Shown here one piece after another: positions 21,265 through 27,457 of a stretch of DNA of 27,457 nt. Each line of letters starts with the position of its first letter. Position 1 is the stretch's first letter. A program made the position numbers and the translations under genes. The notes beneath the pieces are model-generated. The model saw nothing but the letters and a program-made list of their open reading frames with translations, was not told the DNA's origin and searched no databases. The stretch spans positions 3,550,501 through 3,577,957 of the forward strand of contig NW_001865039.1 in assembly GCF_000002865.3 (NCBI RefSeq). Direction: 5' to 3'. This DNA is from Monosiga brevicollis MX1. Its lineage: Eukaryota > Opisthokonta > Choanoflagellata > Craspedida > Salpingoecidae.

Positions 21265-22115
21265 TAGCAGAGGCGACAGACTTTTTTCATGGTTGGATGG
21301 TATTATAGTGAGGACCGAGACCACCATGATGCGTGTAACAGACCAAAACAATTATGCAAGTGTGTTTCAATAGCCACTGGGCTTTCTCTGTCATGCGGAG
21401 TGAGCTGCGTCTTTCATCATTAATTTTACCAATTCAAAGCCACATCCTATCGACGGTTTTAGAGTCGCGCGCTACACATTGCATGAACAAGCGAGCCAGT
21501 CCAGTCATGATGGCTTACCTGCTATAGCTGCTGGCTCTCTCGCTGTAAGAAATGGTTGATCTGGGTTTGGTATGTCTGATATGGTCGGCAGCGTTAAAGC
21601 GGTTACCGAAGAGCTTGGACTGCCTTCTAGCTGTCATCGCTGGCAAAGGAGCATCACACGTACACGTACAGGCCCGAGCTTTGCGGCGCTTCGAAAGCAC
21701 ATGAAAATTTTTTCCCCGCACACCGCGGGCATTCGCGCTTGCCAGACTGTTCTCAACTGCTGTCCTTTAAGACGTGTCTCGCGCACAAGACTAAGTCTTA
21801 CCTTTCGTGCAGCAAATCAATACGGTGAAGTTCACCCACACTCAGCCAACAGGCAGCACTACGAAAGTTTATCAAAACTACTCACAGCAGTTGTTATCCA
21901 AAAAAAAAAACCAAAAAAAAAAAAAAAAACGAAGAACAAGAATCTATTTATAGCGCATAAAGCAAAAAGAAATGGCGGGAAGGGTTTGTCGACTTGCATT
22001 TTTCTTCTCTCTCTTTCTGTGTCTTCATCCTTGCAACGCTTCGAGTTTTTTTTTTTTCTTTTCTTTTATTTTTTTTTGTCTTCTTGGTGAGCGTCGCCCT
22101 TTGGCATCGCGCACC
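21265..22115. other. Intergenic region upstream of the Crinkler-type gene
   Basis: There are 851 bases without a convincing gene. A-rich runs lie at about 21900-21930 and T-rich runs at about 22046-22079. An in-frame ATG at 21972 could extend the downstream protein by 48 residues (see findings). A frame from 21572 shows no family resemblance. Confidence 0.45.
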
Positions 22116-24446
22116 ATGGATGATGATGGACCGTCGCTGGATGATGGTCTGCAGCAGTTGCGGCTTGAAGAACAAAGCCCTGAACGGTCTGAAAGCGAAC
22201 AGCCACAACAAGCTTCCCAAAATGAGCTTGCGCGGCTGAACGCCCAAGTGCGTCTAGCCGAGGCCGAAGCGCGCAAGGCCGAGGCCGAAGCGCGCAAGGC
22301 CGAAGCCGAGGCCGAAGCGCGTATCGCCGAGCTTCATGCCGAGGCCGAAAAAGTGCGTCGAGCCGAGGCCGAAAAAGCGCGTCGCGAGGAGAAGCGTAGA
22401 GTGTGCACTGAAAAGGTTTGTCGTGCTCCGTCTGGGGTGATTACAACATCAAGGCCTACCTACCACCTTTGCACACGCCAGCCTCACTTGATTTGCGGCC
22501 GTTAGATCAAAATTTTACAAAGCGTCTTTTGCGGCCTCACTTCGGACCACATAAAGACCCTGCGAAAGAAGATGATGGACCTTGCTGATGATGTTTTTGA
22601 TGAAAATGTCGTCGATCTTATCAACAACGAAACCTCATCAGAAGCGATGAAGGCCCGGTTCCCCTTGAAAGGTGTGTCTGTCGTTGGTTGTCACCCACCC
22701 CAGATCTGGCCTGCTCTTGGTCATTGCTGTGCGCACCTGAACACAGTTGGCGAGCAACAGCACTACATGACCGTTGTTGATTGCACGTGTGCAGGCTTTT
22801 CGTGGCAAACAAAAAAATCGGTCATTGGCAAGATGCCGTCGATAGCGCCCTCGCAAACCCCATCTTTGACCGCTGCAAATCAACTACTCAACTGCATCGT
22901 CGCAGAACTTCCCTGCAGCCACCACTACTACGCAGCAAAAATTGTCCGGCACATTGATGAGCTTTGCGCGGATTCCGAGTTGACGATCGACAACGAGCTG
23001 ATTGAGAACCTCGAGTGGGCGGTCAAGGTTGAGCGACATTCCCGATTGTCTGTGCTCCAGCAGGAAAGCGACATCTCTTCTCGACTGAGTATCGTGCTGC
23101 GTCGCTACTTTGGCCTGGACGTTGTCCATCAATATTCCATCGGCAACCAGAACACCCATGTTGATTGGGCGGGATTTGATGATAGCCACCACGTTGTCGT
23201 CATGGGCGAGTGCAAAAAGGCCCCGCAGAACTTCAACGAATACGGGGGACAGGTTGCCAATGAACTCTTGCGACTGAGAGCCATCGCAACACGTTATGAG
23301 AGCGGCAAGAAGTCTCAGGGGCTGCCGGGCCAGATGCGCACAGAGTGGCCCATTGTCAACATCAACGTGGTAGGAGATTATGTGAGCGCATACCTGGCCT
23401 TGATGGTTTCTGAAAGGCGCTGGGACTTGGTCAAGCCCTACTTGTCGCAGCTGCTGCCTGCACTTGAAGGCCACAGTCTCAACCAAGATGCAGTCTCTGG
23501 AGTGTTCTTTTTGCGCCTCGGTTGTGCAAGCTTATCGAATGATTCGAAGCAGGTCCAAAGCATCCTGCAAGCGTGCAAGGATTTTGTGCATCAGGAGTTG
23601 GCAGGCTTGCTGGCAAATGGGACAGAAAGAAAAACGCGGCCATCATTGCCCCAACAACCCTTTCCTTGCCCTTTCGAGGACCTACACAACTGGAAGTTGA
23701 TTGAATCGTTTGGTCCCAACGTGCAGGTCTACAGCGACAAGAAGCAACGCAAGGTGTATAAGCACTTTGACTACTGGGGTCGCACAGACCTCTGCAGCGC
23801 TTTGAGCAATTGCGTGGCTCCCGCAAATTGCCGCTGCCCGCCCGACGACAAACTTCTGGAAAAACTCCGGCGACTGGATGCGACGGGCACCTTCTATCAG
23901 AAATGGAAGGTGACGGAGCTTGCGACTGCCGTGCATGTGCTCAGCTACCCTTACGTGGAGCTGGCACACCCCACCAAGCTCGAGCAATTGGTCCAAGTCA
24001 TCCGCCAATTGGAGGCCATACACAGCGTTGACTTTGTGCACGGCGACATTCTCCCTCGCAACATTCTTTTTTGCAGCGACTGGGACGGGCATCCTGCGGC
24101 CTTTCTCATTGACTTTGATCTCGGCCGGTTCCTCCCAGCCGATGACGCCAACGGAGCCAATAGGGCTTTGTATGTCTCCAATTATGCCGTGAAAGCGAAG
24201 GCGCTGAAGCCGTATCGTCACGATGATGCATACCCAAATGAAGCCATGGACAAGGAGCACGATGGCTTTGCCTTGGCACGTGTCATGCAGGACTTTTTAG
24301 AAGATGACGATAATCGGAAGGAGTTGGTGGCTGCGCTGGAGGAGCTCCGCCTGGATGACGCTGCCACGCTGTGTATGGAGTGCGAGCTTTTGTCGGAGTT
24401 CAAGGTTTCTGTGTCTGGCAAGGCAACCGGGAGTCCTCATAAGTGA
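22116..24446 (+). CDS. Crinkler/RHS-type (CR) protein: PD-(D/E)XK nuclease plus kinase-like domain
   Basis: Three exons (22116-22415, 22506-22671, 22795-24446) give 705 residues. Residues 1-100 are acidic, then a Glu/Ala/Lys/Arg-rich helical repeat (AEAEARK units), likely a coiled coil. A restriction-endonuclease-like fold is suggested by E246, D279 (THVDWAGF), E294-C-K296 (VVMGECKK) and Q308, the E...D...ExK...Q pattern of this superfamily. A protein-kinase-like domain follows, with candidate beta-3 lysine K478 (VYKHFD), catalytic loop HGDILPRN at 571-578 and LIDFDLGR with D595. Nuclease-then-kinase architecture is known from Crinkler and RHS effectors of oomycetes, chytrids and other eukaryotes, where such proteins are thought to act on host or rival nuclei. 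That role is inferred here. The gene sits between a helicase gene and its decayed copy. The second intron has a length divisible by three and no stop, so retention is possible. Confidence 0.75.
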
Positions 24447-24663
24447 GGCAGCTGTTGTTCTTGACCCAACTCCTGTCCCCATGTTTTGTCAAAGCCGTGA
24501 ATGCGCGCTGTATCAAAAACTGACTGCCCGAATGAGGACACATCTTCACACCTAAGAGTCAGCCTCACAAATTGTGCCAAGCAGTGCGCCTAATGCAAGC
24601 ACCAATCAATCTCAAGTTCTGACACCACGATGCCATTTTATTTCACTCTTCCTGTCCCCCCAA

Positions 24664-24734
<71 letters not shown>

Positions 24735-25065
24735 CGCACACTACCCTGATCCTATCGGTGGCAATGATTTAATACTGGGTGACCAAGCTGTTTATGGTGC
24801 GTGTATTGACATGTGAACATGTAAAACGTCGAATATTTGAAGTAACGACCTCGAGAAAGAGAGAGTTGGAGTCAGCTTTCAGGTGCTTGAATTACCGAAC
24901 CGGCTCACCCATGTCACACACATTAATCACAATGTTCCTCGGAACAGGGCACCATGTGCTAGGTATCTCACATTTGCCATATGGACGATGTCCACAGAGC
25001 GCACGCAGAATCGACTATCCCTCCCACGGGGCACGCTACTCTTTTTTCATAAACACAGGCGTATG
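24447..25065. other. Intergenic region with CA microsatellite
   Basis: No gene was recognised between the Crinkler-type stop and the start of similarity to the helicase gene. A long CA repeat lies at 24665-24741 and is listed separately. Confidence 0.5.
24665..24741. repeat. (CA)n microsatellite
   Basis: CA dinucleotides run uninterrupted to about 24727, then continue with G interruptions (CACACGCACACACGCACAC). It lies downstream of the Crinkler-type gene. Confidence 0.95.
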
Positions 25066-27457
25066 CGTGCATCCAAGCGTGTGGTCAACATTGACCAGTA
25101 GAACGGGCGTTACTGGGCATAGATGCTCGTGTCCGACATCAGGGGATTCGTGCCCCTTCTTCAGCGTTTTTAATGTACACGTGCCGTCAATGCGTCCTCA
25201 GCGGCAATGTTCCCCGTCATTTGCTCAATAAACATCATGTACGTTGCACCCAAGAGGACATTGTAACGCTACAGCACTCCTACGTCCACTGCAGCCCGAG
25301 GGGCCCTCGATGGACACTGGGGCAAGGTCTGAGTCTAGTATACCTGTGGAAGGCATCCCCATTCTGAACGGTGTGGGTGGCCCCCAGTGCCGAGCATGCT
25401 ACACGTCAAAAAATAGCCTGCACTGCCACTTGCACACCGAGCATGTTGGTGACCCCGGTATCAATCAGCCGCCACGACTTGTCAAGCTGCAAAAGCGCTG
25501 CGTGGTGCTGGGGCCCGCTGTGTCGAGGTCATTGGCGAAGAGAGCCACGACGCTTCGGCAGCCGTTGTCAGCGAGAACGAGCAGGAGCTGGATGAGCAGC
25601 AGCGGTTCAAGCAGCTCATCTCAAGCACCCGGGTCATGGCCTCAGAGGCTGAAGATGAGCGATGCCCGCACGGCGTTCACCAGATGCATCCGTTCTACGA
25701 CAGTGCGGGCATAACGCTGGTCATCAACGAGCTGAAGCCAGAGCGCATGGTCAACCTGGGCCACTGCACCCGTCAACGCTCCTCGATTCGAGCATGTATC
25801 GTTATTCCGGACGGCCTATGAGTAGCTATCGGATCAGGGCTTGGCCGCCGCTGCGGTGACGCGTCTGTTTGACGGCAATGAAGGGCAGTATCAGCATCGC
25901 CCCATGCGGCAAGTGTAGCCGCAAACCGTCAGCAGGTACCTGAGTCTTGGAACACGCCTGGTTCAATTTTTGCTGCTGCTGAAAGCCACGCCAGCCCCCG
26001 ACCCGTCGAGCTTTCTGGGCCAGGTGCTTGCCAGCCGTGGCCCTGCGGTAATTGATGCCACCGTGGCTCTGAGGGCGGGCCTGGACGCTGAAATGACCAA
26101 GAAAGAGCTGGTCGAGCCCCTCACGTCCCTGTGGCTGGCCCTGGTGGAGGTGAAGCTGAGCCTCTTTGACGACGACAAGGTGCACTTTGTCAACGTCTTC
26201 TTACTGTGCACGGCCGTGTCCAAAGGAAGCGGCATCCTGCAAGACATCAGGCAGTGGACCACGACGCCCGCTGGACTGCTGTACGTTTTCAAATTGTTCC
26301 TGCTTCGCCGTGGCAAGAATGAGTCATGGTCAGTGTCCAACGAGTTTAGGCCGTATATGCAGCCCGGCCGATTGGTGAATTTCTTGAGCCAGCGCAAGAG
26401 CATGGCACGAACAGCGAGCATGGCCGAGGGGCAGGCTGGAGTCGACGTCGAGGTCCGAACCGATGGCGACGAGACGCTGCGCACCATTGTCTGTCGAGGC
26501 ATTGAGCTCAATGTGGAGGAGCTCGGGGCCGCATTGGAGCAGATGCGCAAAGACATGACGGAAATATTGGACAAGCACCTCTTGTTGGTCTCAGGCCTGC
26601 GGACAAAGTACGATAACAAATATGAGCGGCTGCGATTGAAGGAGGATCGGACCAACAGGGTCAAGAACTGGTGGGTGGGCCATGGCAGTCCAGCCGAGAC
26701 AGCGCTGTTTGATCACATTGGCCAGACCCCGAGTCTGCGGCAAGAGTTTATCCAAACCGAGCATGGGTCCAGTGGCGAGCTGACCTTTCGAGAGGACAGG
26801 GTGCGGGTATGGCTTTCATATGTGTGCAGGTTCAACGAGCTAGCCCTCACCTCCACGCACATTGCCGGAGGTACGATTGGAATCAGGCCGTCTCTTTTTT
26901 TTTTTCTTTTTTTTTTTTTTCTTTGTTCCTGCCACTCATGCCTGCTTGCCTTTGACTAGGTCTGCCGCCACGAGCCTCTGTGTATCAAGGGCTGTCCTAC
27001 AAAAACGGCGTGGGCCGGCAACGAGCCGCGTTTTTTGCCGAGAAGCAGCTCTCCATATTGACCCGCGTGAGCAAGACCTACTGGCTGTCCCTGAACGAAC
27101 AGCACACCTTTCGATACATGGACCAGGAAATCAGCACGCTGATATTCATGTATTTGCTGCTGTGCAAGCCTCTGGAGCACATGCTGAGCAGCTGGCTGCA
27201 AAAGCGGGGCGGGCTGGACACCCTCGACGACGAGAATGGCTTTCACAATGCCGAGCAGGACGACGAAGATTTCCTCGACGACGAGCTGGATGAAGACCAC
27301 ATGAGCCACGACGAGACGATGACATTGCGATAGGGTTAGGGTTAGGGACGCTCGAAACCACTACAACCTCCTCTTCAATATTGCGCCCCTGCAGGCGATG
27401 GTCAGCCCAGCCACCATCTATGCGGCATTTCGTCGACAAATGACCACGTACCTGCAT
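25066..27457 (+). pseudogene. Decayed second copy of the zinc-finger/RecQ-like helicase gene, cut by the window edge
   Basis: The similarity starts near residue 135 of the intact copy (KRVV.LDQ) and runs collinearly to the window end. The first exon and the first two fingers are missing. An in-frame TAG follows at once (25098-25100). Frame changes occur near 25260 and near 25490, where one C is missing against the other copy. MASEAEDERCPHGVHQMHP is preserved but soon hits a stop at 25821. From about 25940 to 27330 the frame is intact and close to the paralogue (VHFVNVFLLCTAVS, NRVKNWWVGHGSPAE). Its intron 26871-26959 sits at the same position and phase as 17496-17590, so the duplication was at DNA level. 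At 27331 a telomeric tract brings a stop. Beyond it, homologous sequence continues (FNIAPLQAMVSPATIYAAF) with a 9-nt deletion. The helicase core would lie outside the window. Confidence 0.85.
27331..27347. repeat. Interstitial telomeric repeat TAGGG(TTAGGG)2
   Basis: These are 17 perfect bases of the G-rich telomeric strand inside the coding sequence of the decayed helicase copy. Between identical flanks TTGCGA and GACGCT, the intact paralogue has 12 ordinary coding bases (17965-17976) where this copy has 16 telomeric bases. The final G is shared with the right flank. Confidence 0.95.

Noticed and set aside
22252-22380. Short DNA repeats possibly of CRISPR or satellite type
   Set aside because: They encode in-frame AEAEARK-like heptads of a coiled coil. 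There are no spacers, and the context is eukaryotic.
24665-24741. CA tract as a regulatory or recombination element
   Set aside because: It is a common microsatellite with nothing in its position pointing to function.

Overview
This is nuclear DNA from an intron-rich, compact, GC-moderate eukaryote. Short introns (about 75-240 nt, GT..AG) split almost every gene. The gene set (dynactin ARP10, the ciliary protein nephrocystin-1, a Golgi-type NTPDase, ankyrin and GPI-anchored proteins) and two TTAGGG-type repeats fit a flagellated holozoan. A choanoflagellate such as Monosiga is my best guess; this is inference, not something read directly. All gene models below were assembled by hand from reading frames, splice sites and family similarity. 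No transcript data were available.

Left part (1-14820), conserved genes. An ACTR10/ARP10 gene on + (499-3347) is followed by 1.2 kb without a recognisable gene. Next is a secreted, probably GPI-anchored protein on + (4550-7195), made of three Cys-rich modules spaced exactly 192 residues apart. A 36-nt microexon was needed to make the first module match. Convergent to it lies a GDA1/CD39-family nucleoside diphosphatase on - (7543-9190) with an N-terminal membrane anchor. Nephrocystin-1 (NPHP1) follows on - (9772-12925, ten exons). It is divergent, across 176 bp, from an ankyrin-repeat gene on + (13102-14820) in which each central repeat is one exon.

Right part (14821-27457), accessory island. 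A 1902-residue protein on + (15281-21264) combines N-terminal C2H2 fingers, a large helical region, a RecQ-like helicase core with DEAH and GRAGRDG motifs but an eroded P-loop, and a C-terminal Cys cluster. Its layout recalls fungal telomere-linked RecQ helicases. Next to it is a Crinkler-type protein (22116-24446) carrying a PD-(D/E)XK nuclease domain fused to a protein-kinase-like domain. The window ends in a second, decayed copy of the helicase gene (25066 to the window edge). In that copy a TTAGGG tract replaces 12 bases of coding sequence and introduces a stop.

The most unusual content is this island: a telomere-linked-helicase-like gene, a nuclease-kinase effector-like gene, a broken helicase paralogue, and two short interstitial telomeric tracts. 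One tract lies in an ankyrin-gene intron, the other in the broken helicase copy. Together they suggest subtelomeric or mobile material beside ordinary housekeeping and ciliary genes, with break repair using telomeric repeats.
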